Below, one piece after another: positions 8,508-18,123 of a stretch of 64,000 nucleotides of DNA. The translations under genes and the position numbers were made by a program. The notes beneath the pieces were generated by a model. That model saw only the letters and a list, made by a program, of their open reading frames with translations, was not told the DNA's origin and made no database searches. Source of the DNA: Hungatella sp. UBA4396 (GTDB lineage Bacteria > Bacillota > Clostridia > Lachnospirales > Lachnospiraceae); NCBI GenBank assembly GCA_002389905.1, contig DGRE01000029.1:1-64000 (forward strand), given 5' to 3'. Position 1 is the first letter of the stretch; each line of letters opens with the position of its first letter.

Positions 8508-9665
8508 CTAACGTATTTTAGTTCCAGGCCAAAAACTATCCTGTAATGTACTAAATAGCAGGACATTACCATATGTATCAATGATTAGATCATGTGAATT
8601 ATAATGATGTCTTAACATCCACCAATATTTATTATCCAACAAACGTATGTAGTGATCACACAAAAACAAGTAAGGGGTTTGTTTTTTGAATGCATGGCTA
8701 TTCATTATTTCAGGGAGCCATATTGTCTGGTGTTTATCGCAAAAACTGGCAAGAGTATCCTTTTCATTAATCTGAATCCCTTCATCGGAAAGCAAAAAGC
8801 TTCTGAGTACCTGTGATATACTTCTGGATTCACACAGGTCAATTAGATTATATATATTATTTTCACAGATATCATGCTGCTTTAATCCATTTTTTATAAA
8901 ATGGCATAAGTCATCTTGAACCTCTGAACTATGTTTTAACCAAAATCTGCCTAAATTGCTTTTTCGATTGTAATTTCGATGAATTCCATTACTCTTTTCC
9001 CAATGAAAATGCTGGATTCTAGTATCTGTAATTGCTGTAAAGCCATTGCTTCTGACCCGAAATTGATAATCCCAGTCTTCGTAACCATTAAAATAAGATT
9101 CATCCAGATATCCGGTTGCTCGAATTGCATCATAGCGAATTGCGCAGAATGCAAATACGGTTGTTTGTATTTCGAATTTACCTAATTGCTCAACATCAAC
9201 AGGGCGTGCATTTAAGTGGAGATGATAGCCTGTTGCATTCTGAAAGGTTATTCCACAACATTGTACTCCTCCAGTTTGAGGATAAAGCAGCATCCCCCCG
9301 ACAATTCCTACTTTATTGTCACAAAAATCATCAACAATCATATCCTGCCAGTTCTTTTGTAATATTAAGTCAGAATCCAAAAAAACCACATAATCACAAG
9401 ATGGATCTATTATTTTTATTGCTTCATTTATTGAGGCAGCACACCCTTTGCTCTGCAGATGTTCTATAATAGTGATGTCTGCATTGCTATGATTTGAATG
9501 TTTAAAGCTATTTAACATGGAACTTATGTTAGCTCCGGAACCATCATTTATAAATATAATTTGACTGTAATAGCTAAGTGTTTCTGATAAGGAATTTATA
9601 AATAATTGTAAAATACTTGCTGTTTGAAAAACTGGGATAATAAGTGTAAATTTTATGATTGTCAC
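8508..9665 (-). CDS. Family 2 glycosyltransferase
   Basis: A 385-residue protein with a GT-A fold: FTLIIPVFQTA at the N-terminus, IIFINDGSG, the metal-binding DSD in YVVFLDSDLIL, GYLDESYFNGYEDWDYQFR (acceptor-side motif) and TDTRIQHFHWEKS. The final 130 residues form an extra helical domain of unknown role. The assigned start is GTG at 9665 with AAGG very close to it, so the exact start is uncertain. There is no membrane segment, so it would act in the cytoplasm. With the downstream aminotransferase gene it makes a two-gene unit embedded among defence genes. Donor and acceptor sugars are unknown. Confidence 0.8.
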   Translation of the reverse strand: MTIIKFTLIIPVFQTASILQLFINSLSETLSYYSQIIFINDGSGANISSMLNSFKHSNHSNADITIIEHLQSKGCAASINEAIKIIDPSCDYVVFLDSDLILQKNWQDMIVDDFCDNKVGIVGGMLLYPQTGGVQCCGITFQNATGYHLHLNARPVDVEQLGKFEIQTTVFAFCAIRYDAIRATGYLDESYFNGYEDWDYQFRVRSNGFTAITDTRIQHFHWEKSNGIHRNYNRKSNLGRFWLKHSSEVQDDLCHFIKNGLKQHDICENNIYNLIDLCESRSISQVLRSFLLSDEGIQINEKDTLASFCDKHQTIWLPEIMNSHAFKKQTPYLFLCDHYIRLLDNKYWWMLRHHYNSHDLIIDTYGNVLLFSTLQDSFWPGTKIR

Positions 9666-10062
9666 CGCCTTTTCTCGATTATATGATGCAGTTTTAAATG
9701 AAGATAATCTGGTATTATCCTTTATTAATTAAGATGTGTATAGGTTTTACTTTAGAAAAATAATATAGTGATGGACTTATTTAGTTGATGAGAATTTTGT
9801 TAGTTACTATGCCTTTGTATAAAAGTTAGTTAATTATGCTTGGAATGTTTTCTTGTAAGGCATATGTAATTCTGAAGAGAAGTGTTGCGTTTGTCACAGA
9901 AAAGGTGCTATTTTAGAATATTTAAGGTGGCTAAATATCCTGGCTTATAGACCTATGAGGACTTTATGGAGGTGGGATTATAAAATATCTTCACGTAATT
10001 AAGTATTTTTGATAAATGTTATTTGGACTTGTGTCTACGATATTGACACAAGTCCATTACAT

Positions 10063-10155
10063 TATTGGTATGACTATTGAGACAATTGGAATATAAAAAT
10101 TACAGTTGAAAAAGTATATACAACAAAGGCTGACTATATGGATAACCTAAAATGA
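10063..10155 (+). pseudogene. Fragment of a pRiA4b ORF-3-like gene
   Basis: This fragment reads YWYDY-stop-DNWNIKITVEKVYTTKADYM, matching the C-terminal end of the gene at 478-2034 (YWYDYGDNWNIKITAVKVYAAKADYI) except for an in-frame TGA and a deletion that removes the true C-terminus. It is a clear relic of a second copy. Confidence 0.75.
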
Positions 10156-10260
10156 AATAGCCTGTTGTGCCAGATTGACTCTATTTGCCCATTTCAGGCA
10201 GCAGGCTATTTCGCATAGCAGGGAGGTTGAATTTTGACAAGTTTGTCCTTGTCACAGATG
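10063..10260. repeat. Degenerate duplicate of the 1,740-2,470 region
   Basis: Three blocks keep their order. The ORF-3 3' end matches around 1738-1815. The hairpin plus GCATAGCAGGRAGGTTGAAT matches 2088-2168. The phrase TTGTCACAGATG matches the Uma2 gene near 2457-2468. Two internal deletions separate the blocks. The two copies flank the nuclease-STAND and glycosyltransferase genes. Confidence 0.75.
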
Positions 10261-10323
10261 TATTGAATATATGGATAATTACCTGTTTTCTATTATGCAA
10301 AATTCATCAAACAGAGAAACAAG

Positions 10324-11244
10324 TTAACAATTCAACTTATTCCGTGGATTCTTAGTCATCAAAATATTCCGTTGTTTATAAGCCGTCACATGTGTATAAA
10401 TCTGCGTGGTCATAATCGAGCTATGTCCCAAAATCTGCTGTATATATCGAATATCCACATCCTCTTCCAGCAACAAGGTAGCAAACGTATGCCGGAACAT
10501 ATGAGGAGTAATATGTTCTGTAAGACCAGACATATCTGCATAGCGATTAATCATAAACCGAACAGATTGTTCTGACAGCCGGTTTCCCAGCCGGTTACAG
10601 AAGAAAAAACCTTCAGCCTGTATATTTTTCTGAAAAAGTCTTTGATAAGCAGTCAAAGCACTTAATACCTGAACATTTGCCAGCAAAACAATCCGCTCCT
10701 TTGAGCCCTTTCCGTATATTCGAATACTTCCCTGCTCCAAATCCAAGTCGCTGCATTTTAAAGAACACAGTTCCGATACTCTCAGCCCCGTAGAAAAAAG
10801 CAGCTCTAAGACTGCGATATCCCGTACTGCAGATTTTTCCTGATATTCAGAAGCACCCTTTAATCCCATATTTTGATAAGCTGCCTGAAACAGCTTCTGC
10901 ATGCTTGCCGTAGAGATCGTGCGAGGAAGCAAAAATGGTTCCTGGAATTTTATTTTGATTTTAGAAAATGGATTTTCCGGCAATATATCTTCATATTCAA
11001 GATAGGAAAAAAATGCCTTTAAGCTTGCAATCTTCCGTTTAACGCTTTTTGGCTTATACTTTTTATGCAAATCTGTTATATAATTTATAATATTATTTCG
11101 TTTGAATGCCGTTTCAGCATCTTTAATATGGCCATAATACTGATTTAAATCGATTTTATATGCCTTTATTGTTTTTTGATTGAGCTTTTTTTGATAGTGG
11201 CAGTATTCCAGATATTCAGAAATTAATTGCTCTAAATTGTTCAT
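10324..11244 (-). CDS. Tyrosine recombinase (XerC/XerD-like integrase)
   Basis: The 306-residue protein has an N-terminal SAM-like core-binding domain (residues 1-85) and a catalytic domain with all signature residues: Arg in FSTGLRVSELC, Lys in YGKGSKERI, H-x-x-R in THMFRHTFA, His in LGHSS and the nucleophile Tyr in TQIYTHV. GGAGGAG precedes the ATG. Length and layout match XerD-type or integron-like recombinases rather than large phage integrases, and there is no excisionase or phage gene nearby. It lies divergent from the Wadjet operon by about 145 bases. Solo integrases next to Wadjet or other defence genes often mark mobile defence cassettes; here that is inference, as no attachment sites were identified. 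Confidence 0.85.
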   Translation of the reverse strand: MNNLEQLISEYLEYCHYQKKLNQKTIKAYKIDLNQYYGHIKDAETAFKRNNIINYITDLHKKYKPKSVKRKIASLKAFFSYLEYEDILPENPFSKIKIKFQEPFLLPRTISTASMQKLFQAAYQNMGLKGASEYQEKSAVRDIAVLELLFSTGLRVSELCSLKCSDLDLEQGSIRIYGKGSKERIVLLANVQVLSALTAYQRLFQKNIQAEGFFFCNRLGNRLSEQSVRFMINRYADMSGLTEHITPHMFRHTFATLLLEEDVDIRYIQQILGHSSIMTTQIYTHVTAYKQRNILMTKNPRNKLNC

Positions 11245-11321
11245 GAAGTTCTCCTCCGGCTGTAATATAATAAAGATATGGGAAATATTATGAGGGATAG
11301 AAACTTTTTTGTCAAAATTCC

Positions 11322-11377
11322 TTGTAATAAGTTCCCGACTTTGCTATCATTATTAAATACTAATACTAATACTAATC
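11322..11377 (+). promoter_or_regulatory. Promoter and TACTAA repeat leader of the Wadjet operon
   Basis: TTGTAA (11322-11327) and TATCAT (11345-11350) have a 17-base spacer. The expected transcription start falls in a short run of ATACTA-type direct repeats (11355-11377), which ends just before the AGGAG ribosome site. The repeats could be a slippage-prone or protein-binding leader; nothing further can be said. Confidence 0.5.
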
Positions 11378-11388
11378 AGGAGCGTGCG

Positions 11389-12876
11389 ATGCAGTTAAGT
11401 GATAAATTAATGAAACCCATCAAAGAAACAACATATTTAACAGCGGAGAATGCCAGGCGATATCGTGTCATTCTTCGCTATTTTTATATGCAGTATGAGA
11501 AGATCAAATACTGGATGGAGCAGGAGGAAATTTACCGTGAAATGAGTTCCCACGAAGAATTTTCCGAGTATACCATAGAACAGTGCCGTCAGGATCTGGA
11601 CGCTTTGGTGAACTGGGGGAATCTTCTTACCATGCAGGATACCAAGCGGGTGGCCTCCATCGAAGCCTTTAAAAACAGACAGTACCGGTATCAGCTTGCG
11701 GAATATTCTGTGGAAATTGAACGTATGACCATCCGTTTGGAAAAGCTTTTCGTAGAAGGTGCTTCCCTGGAGCCTACCCTGCTTGAAAAAATAAAGACAG
11801 AAATGGAAAAGATTTTTCAGATGGCAGGAAAACCTCCTCTGGAGGTATATGGCTGGTGGAATGGTTTAAATCATGATTTTATCAGACTGAACCAGAATTA
11901 CCAGGACTATATGCGGGATTTAAACAGTGCCAAGGCAGAGGAACTTATGAAAACGGCTCAGTTCCTCATGTATAAGGATAAACTGATCGACTATCTTCGT
12001 TCCTTTGTAAAGGGATTGCAGTTGAACGCAGGTATGATTGAAGAAATAATAAAGAAGGTGAAGCCAGAGGAGGCGGAGGGAATATTCCGCAAGGTGGCGG
12101 AATATGAGATGTCCATCCCCCGGATAGATACGGAGGTGGATGCCAAAGAATTTTACGAAAAGGCCAAAGGCCGTTTTAAGAGCATGCAGGAATGGTTTAT
12201 GGAATCAGGCGGAGTGCCCAGCGAGGCGTCCCGTCTTTTTGACATGACAAATGAAAGCATCCGTAAAATTACCCGTTATGCCTCCAGGATCAGTGAACAG
12301 TTTACCAGCGGAGCCAACAGGAAAGAGGAGTACCGGAAGCTCAGTGAAATGTTTCTGGCATGCAGGGACGTTAAGGAGGCTCACCGCCTGTCCGCAGTCG
12401 TCTTTGGGGTGGAAAAGCCTCTGCACTTAAAGGGAGACTTTGGAAGGATTACGGACAGCATCAATTCCGGTGTTTACGAGGAACCGCCCTGCGCTCTGGA
12501 GATTGTGCCAAGAGTGAGAGAATACAGGGAAAGAAGTGAACGCAGCCATATCAGGGATTACGGACAGGAAAAGGAGCAGGCCAGGAAAGAGGCCATGGAA
12601 AGACTGGAAAAGGAACGGGGCATGATGGAGGAACTGCAGGAAAATGGGGAAATTGATTTTTCCAGGCTTCCGGTTCTTAAGAAAAACGCCAGAAATACTC
12701 TTCTCCGCTGGCTTGCCAGGGCGCTGGAGGGCAGCGGAAGCAGTAAAACAGAGGAGGGACGCTTTTATTACATTGAAAATATTTCCACAAAGGAACGATG
12801 CGTGGTGGAATGCGAAGATGGGTCTTTTGAAATGCCCTCTTTTGTGCTTAAGTTTGAGGAGGCTGACGGATTGTGA
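11389..12876 (+). CDS. jetA: Wadjet subunit JetA (DUF2397/TIGR02677 type)
   Basis: I place the start at ATG 11389 (AGGAG seven bases upstream), giving 495 residues; the longer frame from 11278 adds unrelated residues. The N-terminus (KPIKETTYLTAENARRYR, then ILRYFYMQYEK) is typical of TIGR02677. The protein is long, helical and charged, with an acidic linker near residues 415-450. JetA is the kleisin-like subunit of the Wadjet SMC complex, which extrudes and cleaves closed circular plasmid DNA. It is the first gene of a tightly overlapping four-gene operon, ending in GTGA that forms the start of the next gene. The assignment rests on order, size and N-terminal motif. Confidence 0.8.
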   Translation: MQLSDKLMKPIKETTYLTAENARRYRVILRYFYMQYEKIKYWMEQEEIYREMSSHEEFSEYTIEQCRQDLDALVNWGNLLTMQDTKRVASIEAFKNRQYRYQLAEYSVEIERMTIRLEKLFVEGASLEPTLLEKIKTEMEKIFQMAGKPPLEVYGWWNGLNHDFIRLNQNYQDYMRDLNSAKAEELMKTAQFLMYKDKLIDYLRSFVKGLQLNAGMIEEIIKKVKPEEAEGIFRKVAEYEMSIPRIDTEVDAKEFYEKAKGRFKSMQEWFMESGGVPSEASRLFDMTNESIRKITRYASRISEQFTSGANRKEEYRKLSEMFLACRDVKEAHRLSAVVFGVEKPLHLKGDFGRITDSINSGVYEEPPCALEIVPRVREYRERSERSHIRDYGQEKEQARKEAMERLEKERGMMEELQENGEIDFSRLPVLKKNARNTLLRWLARALEGSGSSKTEEGRFYYIENISTKERCVVECEDGSFEMPSFVLKFEEADGL

Positions 12877-14048
12877 ATGTAATAGAGGAATTGATGAATG
12901 AGCGGTGGATATCTAAGTACCGGGACAGGGACATGTACTACCGGGTGAAGGATGAACTGGGGAGCGTCAGAAGCTTTCTTGTGGAGAAGCTGGGGTATCG
13001 GATCATAAGCAACAGCAGTCTGGTAAAGCTGGAAAAGCTTCCTGGAGAGGCTCTGGCCTGGATGGGAATCCAGGAATTTAAGGATATCTGGGACTATGCT
13101 CTTTTTTGTGTCATACTTATGTTTTTGGAGGATAAGGAGGCGGAGGAGCAGTTTGTATTGTCCCAGCTTACAGAATATGTTACAGCAGTTTTCCCGGAGG
13201 AGCAAATGGCCTGGACGGTTTATGCCAACCGTCAGAGACTGATCCGTGTGATGAAATATTGCATGAAAAGCGACCTGTTTCTCATCAATGACGGCAATGG
13301 AGAGAATTTTGCTATCAACCCGGAAGCAGAAGCCCTGTATGAAAACACGGGCCTGTCCAGATATTTTGCCAGGACCTTTACAAAGGATATCGGAAGCTTT
13401 CGCACCATATCAGATTTCTTTCAAAGTGAGTGGCTGGATATGAATGAGGACAGAGGTGTAATACGGAGGCAGAGAGTGTACCGGAAGCTTTTGCTGTCCC
13501 TTGGAATGTACCGGGATAAGGAGCAGGATGAGGATTTTAATTATGTGAAAAATTACCGAAGCGTCATTGAAACGGATTTAGAGCAGCTTTTCGATGTTTC
13601 TCTTCAGGTGTATAAATCCAGCGCTTATTTGATTTTAGGTGAAAATGGAGATCTGGGAAGAACTTTTCCGTCGAGAAACGGCTTATCTGATGCTATTCTG
13701 CTTTTACACGGGGAGATAAAAAGAAAGGTTGAGACGGAAGAATTGAAACCGGAGCTGAATGAGAGAATCCGCATACCCCTGTTTCAGCTTAAGGAGATCA
13801 TTCAGGAGACCAGGGATAAATACGGGAGCGGTCTGATTAAGGCATACCGGGATATGACGGATTCAGATTTTGCCGGCCATCTGGTTGAGGAACTGGAAAG
13901 CCTGGATTTTCTGCGCATTGACAGTGTAACAGAGGAAGTGCAGATTATGCCGGTGGCAGGAAAGATTACAGGAATATACCCCAGGCGTTACATGAAGCAG
14001 ACGGGAATGGAGGAAGATACGGATGCAGACCAGCAAATGGATGATTAA
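12873..14048 (+). CDS. jetB: Wadjet subunit JetB (DUF2398/TIGR02678 type)
   Basis: The GTG start at 12873 overlaps the JetA stop by four bases (GTGA) and is preceded by GGAGG. The 391-residue product matches the small SMC-accessory (winged-helix, KITE-like) position of TIGR02678: LMNERWISKYRDRDMYYRV at the start, then helical segments and a late MPVAGKITGIYPRRY. It would bind the JetA kleisin in the complex. The gene overlaps JetC by 26 bases, indicating coupled translation. No residues suggest enzymatic activity. Confidence 0.78.
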   Translation: MNVIEELMNERWISKYRDRDMYYRVKDELGSVRSFLVEKLGYRIISNSSLVKLEKLPGEALAWMGIQEFKDIWDYALFCVILMFLEDKEAEEQFVLSQLTEYVTAVFPEEQMAWTVYANRQRLIRVMKYCMKSDLFLINDGNGENFAINPEAEALYENTGLSRYFARTFTKDIGSFRTISDFFQSEWLDMNEDRGVIRRQRVYRKLLLSLGMYRDKEQDEDFNYVKNYRSVIETDLEQLFDVSLQVYKSSAYLILGENGDLGRTFPSRNGLSDAILLLHGEIKRKVETEELKPELNERIRIPLFQLKEIIQETRDKYGSGLIKAYRDMTDSDFAGHLVEELESLDFLRIDSVTEEVQIMPVAGKITGIYPRRYMKQTGMEEDTDADQQMDD

Positions 14049-17000
14049 CCGGATCGGTTTGATTGACTTCTGGTATTATGATGAAGAGGAATTTTATTTC
14101 AGGGAGGGCAGGCTTCTTTTAAAAGGTGCCAATGGTTCGGGAAAATCGGTTACCATGCAAAGCTTTATCCCTCTCCTTTTGGACGGAAATAAGGCGGCTG
14201 AGAGACTGGATCCTTTTGGGACCAGGGCCAGGAAGCTTGAAAATTATCTTTTAGAGGAAAATGACGGGAGAGAAGAGCGGACAGGCTATTTATATATGGA
14301 ATTTAAACGCAGAGACAGCAATTCTTATGTGACCATAGGAATCGGTCTTTGTGCCAGAAGGAATAAGAAACTGGATTCCTGGCATTTTATTCTCCGGGAC
14401 GGGCGTCGGGTGGGCCATGATTTTTTCCTGTACAAGGAATTGAAGAATAAGATCACCTTGAGCAAGGCAGAGCTGGTAAACCGTCTTGGAGAGGGCGGGC
14501 AGGTTATAGAGGGGCAGAATGATTACATGAAGCTGGTCAATGACACCTTGTTTGGCTATGAAAATGTGGAGGAATACAAGGAGCTGGTGGATTTGTTGAT
14601 CCAGCTCCGGACACCTAAGCTTTCCAAAGACTTTAAGCCTACGGTATTGAATGAGATTTTAAGCGGTTCCCTGTCTCCTCTTTCTGATGAGGATCTGCGC
14701 CCCATGTCAGAGGCCATAGAGAATATGGACCATCTAAAAACAAGGCTTACAGAGCTGGAAGCCAGCAAAAAAGCGGCTGACAGAATCAATGAGGTATATC
14801 AGCAGTACAACCGTGCTGTATTATATGAGAAGGCGGATCATTACCAAAAGGCCGGGGAGCAGCACGGCAGGTATGAAGAGGAATATGTCCAGACCTGCCT
14901 GACTATGGCGGAATGTGAACGGGAGCGGCAAAATGAGGTCTCCAGAGAAGAGGCGTTAAATATTGAGAGGACTGCTCTCCAGCAGAAAAAGGAGCGTCTG
15001 GACAGCAGTGATATTTCCCGGCTTATGGAACAGAAGCTGGAGGCAGAGCAAAAGCTTGTTAAAGCAGAGCGGGACTTTGAAGAAAAGAAAAAGAGTCTGG
15101 CAGAAAAAGAAGAGAAAGATATCCAGCTTCACTACAGCCTGAAAGAACAGAGAGGGAAGCTGGAGCAGCAGGGGGAGGAAATTGCCGGAAAGCTTGATGA
15201 TATGGAGGCCGGGCTCCAGTTTCTTACCTTTGATGAGCATGTATTTATGGCAGATGAATTAAAATCGGGGCTTTCTTCCCCCTATTCTTTCCATAGTTTG
15301 AGAGAACAGATGGGGACCATTCGGAGAGACATTGACTTAGGGACAGAGCTCCTGGATAAAAGGCAGAGGATTACGGAAAAGCAGGAAGATATCCTTGTTC
15401 AGCTTGAAAAGCTCCGGCAGGAACAGCAGAGCTGTGTTCTGCTGAAAAGGGACCAGGAGGAACAGAGCAGACAGGTTAAAAGTGAATGGGAGGAAGCATT
15501 TTACCGGTGGATCAGAAGCAATACTCTTTTGCTCTTTTCCCCTGAGCAAGAGCGGTTTTATACCGGCAGGATACGTTCTTACGGTATGCTGACAAACCAA
15601 ATGGAGGCCAGGGAAGTACTTCGGGAGCAAAGGGATGTGATTCTTGGCGGACTGCAGCGGAGAGGGCTGGAGCTGGAGCATCAGGGAAGTCTGGAACAGG
15701 CGGAATATGAAGAAAAGCTGGGAGAACTGGAGGAATGGAGGAACAAAAAGGACCCGGAGCCGGAAAAGGAAGACAGTGTGGCTGCAAACCGCCTGTGGCT
15801 GAAGGAACATAACATTCCCTATTACCCATTCTATAAAGTGGTGGATTTTGCAGGAACCCTGGATGAGGATAAAAGGAACAGACTGGAGGAAGCCCTGTAC
15901 TGCATGGGGATTTTGGATGCTGTGTTTGTACCTGGAAATTATGAAAAGCAGGTACTGGCTCTGCGGCCTGGAATGAGGGACACTTACATTTTTGGAGATG
16001 TTTACAGGGTTAAGGAAAGTATTGCACGGCTTTTGGAGGTCTCCGATGAAATTGATGACATTGTATTTCATCAGGAGCTTGCAGGAGTGCTTGGAGCGGT
16101 GGCCGTGGCTTCCGAAGGACAGACCTGGATTGATGAGGAGGGAAGGTTTGGCTTAGGGCTTTTAAAGGGAACCATTACCCACTCCTATAAAGCCCGGTTT
16201 ATTGGTGTAAGGGCCAGGGAGGCCTATCGCAGGTCTAAGCTCGGGGAGCTGGAAAAGGAACTGGAACTATTATCAGAAAAGTGGGAACAGACAAAACAGA
16301 ATCTGGAGGAAAACCGCAGGGCAGTGGCAAGGCTGGAGGAAGAGTATTCCGGCTATCCGTCCGAGGCTGATGTCTGGGAGGCAGTCCGGGAGCTTTCTGA
16401 AACAGAAGAAAGGCTGCAAAAGCTTCAGAAGGAAACAGAGGAGAAAGAACTGGTATTATCGGCACTGAAAAAGGATTTGCAGGAGATTGGCTTTGCCGTT
16501 GCCGAAAATAGCAGGAAGCTGTATTTAAAGGCAGAGTTATCTGTTTATAAGGGGGCCAGGGACGAAGCATCTGCTTATTATGATTCCATCGGAAGTCTGG
16601 AGCTTCTTCATCATTCCTATCTCCATTCCTCGGAAAGCCTTGGGATTCTGGAAGAAAGGCTGGAGGAATTACAGGATCTCCTGGAAGAAATCCGCTATGA
16701 CATCAATAAGCAGAACAGGGAGCTTCTGGAGCTTGGCACCACGATTTCTGCCTGTGAGGAACAGTTAAAGGCCAGGGATTATGATTCTGTCAGGGAACAG
16801 CTGGAAGCCTGTATCCAGCGTCTGGCTGCAATTCCGGAAGAGTTAAAGGACTGTTATTTAAAGCAAAGAGGTTATGAAAAAGACTATAAATACAAGGAAG
16901 ACAGGAAGGTGGCTTTAGAGCAGCTAAGGGAGAAGAGCCGGCTTGATCTGCGCCTCGCTGAACGGGGGCTTATGGATGAGAAGGAGCTTTCCTATGTGGA

Positions 17001-18123
17001 GGGGGTTTCACAGATATCCTGGGAGAACCCGCCCGGAGCCGGAGCAGCTCTTTGCCGGTTGCTCCAATCAGAGCATTTGAAAAGCAGCGGGGAATTGAGC
17101 AGCCTGCTTCAGCAGAAGTTTTATGAAAATCTCAGTGAGCTCATTGATTTTAACCTGACCATCCGCCCTCTTTTTGGGAGTGAGGAGTACAGTGATTATG
17201 AAAAGGGAAATATGGAGCCTGACTTTAAGCGTCTTGCCATATTTGCCAAGTATAAGGGCCGGGAGGTTTCCTATGATATCCTGAGACAGGGAATTGAAGG
17301 CGATGTGGAGATTCAAAAGAGTCTTGTGAAGGAAAGTGACAGGGCTTTGTTTGAAGACATTCTGGCCAATACCATCAGCAAAAAGATTCGCTATAAGATA
17401 TATAAAAGCGAGGTCTGGGTGGATAAGATGAACCGCCTTATGGGAAGTATGAATACCTCCAGCGGGTTGAAGCTGAGTCTGGTGTGGAAGAAGAAAAAGG
17501 CGGAGGAAGAGGGCCAGCTTGATACCAGAGACTTGGTGGAGCTGTTGAAAAAGGATGCAGGACTGATGAGGGAGGAGGAATTGGAACAGCTTTCCCTTCA
17601 TTTCCAGACTAAGGTCCAGGAAGCCCGGCGGATCATGGAGGATACCGGGAGCCTGCGCAGCTTCCATGCAGTGATGAAGGAGGTTCTGGATTACAGGAAG
17701 TGGTTTGAGTTCCAGTTGTTTTATCAGAAAACAGGAGAAAATCGCAAAGAGCTGACCAACAATGCTTTTTTTACCTTCAGCGGAGGTGAAAAGGCAATGT
17801 CCATGTATGTGCCCCTGTTTTCCGCAGTGGTTGCCAAATATGACGGAGCCAGGGCCGATGCGCCAAGGCTGGTGTCTTTGGATGAGGCCTTTGCAGGGGT
17901 AGATGAACAGAACATCAGTGATATGTTCCGCCTTATGGTGGACATGGAGTTTGAGTTTATTATTAATTCACAGATTTTATGGGGAGATTGTGATACTGTA
18001 CCGGAGCTTGCTATTTACCAGCTTTTGCGAAAAGAAAATGCGAAGTTTGTAACAGTGCTCCCCTATATATGGAATGGAAAGGTTCGGAAGCTGGCGGAAG
18101 ATGGAGAGATGGAATGGAAATGA
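14023..18123 (+). CDS. jetC: Wadjet SMC-like ATPase JetC (TIGR02680 type)
   Basis: At 1366 residues it has the usual size of TIGR02680. A Walker A (KGANGSGKS) is at residues 34-42. Long glutamate/lysine-rich coiled coils run about 240-400 and 740-980, with a hinge-like globular region between (including YYPFYKVVDFAGTLDEDKR). An ABC signature (FTFSGGEKAMSMY) and Walker B (VSLDEAFAGVD) lie in the last 130 residues. It is the ATP-driven motor that extrudes DNA loops. All ATPase motifs are intact, so the complex is probably active. It overlaps both neighbours. Four shadow frames on the opposite strand are artefacts of its codon pattern. Confidence 0.9.
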   Translation: MQTSKWMINRIGLIDFWYYDEEEFYFREGRLLLKGANGSGKSVTMQSFIPLLLDGNKAAERLDPFGTRARKLENYLLEENDGREERTGYLYMEFKRRDSNSYVTIGIGLCARRNKKLDSWHFILRDGRRVGHDFFLYKELKNKITLSKAELVNRLGEGGQVIEGQNDYMKLVNDTLFGYENVEEYKELVDLLIQLRTPKLSKDFKPTVLNEILSGSLSPLSDEDLRPMSEAIENMDHLKTRLTELEASKKAADRINEVYQQYNRAVLYEKADHYQKAGEQHGRYEEEYVQTCLTMAECERERQNEVSREEALNIERTALQQKKERLDSSDISRLMEQKLEAEQKLVKAERDFEEKKKSLAEKEEKDIQLHYSLKEQRGKLEQQGEEIAGKLDDMEAGLQFLTFDEHVFMADELKSGLSSPYSFHSLREQMGTIRRDIDLGTELLDKRQRITEKQEDILVQLEKLRQEQQSCVLLKRDQEEQSRQVKSEWEEAFYRWIRSNTLLLFSPEQERFYTGRIRSYGMLTNQMEAREVLREQRDVILGGLQRRGLELEHQGSLEQAEYEEKLGELEEWRNKKDPEPEKEDSVAANRLWLKEHNIPYYPFYKVVDFAGTLDEDKRNRLEEALYCMGILDAVFVPGNYEKQVLALRPGMRDTYIFGDVYRVKESIARLLEVSDEIDDIVFHQELAGVLGAVAVASEGQTWIDEEGRFGLGLLKGTITHSYKARFIGVRAREAYRRSKLGELEKELELLSEKWEQTKQNLEENRRAVARLEEEYSGYPSEADVWEAVRELSETEERLQKLQKETEEKELVLSALKKDLQEIGFAVAENSRKLYLKAELSVYKGARDEASAYYDSIGSLELLHHSYLHSSESLGILEERLEELQDLLEEIRYDINKQNRELLELGTTISACEEQLKARDYDSVREQLEACIQRLAAIPEELKDCYLKQRGYEKDYKYKEDRKVALEQLREKSRLDLRLAERGLMDEKELSYVEGVSQISWENPPGAGAALCRLLQSEHLKSSGELSSLLQQKFYENLSELIDFNLTIRPLFGSEEYSDYEKGNMEPDFKRLAIFAKYKGREVSYDILRQGIEGDVEIQKSLVKESDRALFEDILANTISKKIRYKIYKSEVWVDKMNRLMGSMNTSSGLKLSLVWKKKKAEEEGQLDTRDLVELLKKDAGLMREEELEQLSLHFQTKVQEARRIMEDTGSLRSFHAVMKEVLDYRKWFEFQLFYQKTGENRKELTNNAFFTFSGGEKAMSMYVPLFSAVVAKYDGARADAPRLVSLDEAFAGVDEQNISDMFRLMVDMEFEFIINSQILWGDCDTVPELAIYQLLRKENAKFVTVLPYIWNGKVRKLAEDGEMEWK

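Larger units (their letters stand above)
9666..10323. other. Gene-free stretch with hairpin and decayed duplicate
   Basis: No convincing gene lies here. TGGACTTGTGTC (10024-10035) and GACACAAGTCCA (10045-10056) form a perfect 12-bp hairpin. From about 10,063 to 10,260 the DNA is a degenerate copy of sequence near 1,740-2,470. The rest is AT-rich with no clear promoter for the minus-strand glycosyltransferase operon. Confidence 0.6.

Noticed and set aside
11355..11377. CRISPR-like short repeats before jetA
   Set aside because: Only a few 6-base units without spacers; a simple sequence repeat.
11278..11388. N-terminal extension of JetA from 11278
   Set aside because: The extension covers the promoter and repeat leader, has no ribosome site and does not resemble the family; ATG 11389 has AGGAG at good spacing.
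15337..16071. 244-residue minus-strand frame inside jetC
   Set aside because: It is rich in Leu, Phe, Pro and Ser as expected from the complement of a coiled-coil gene and lies wholly inside a gene with intact ATPase motifs.
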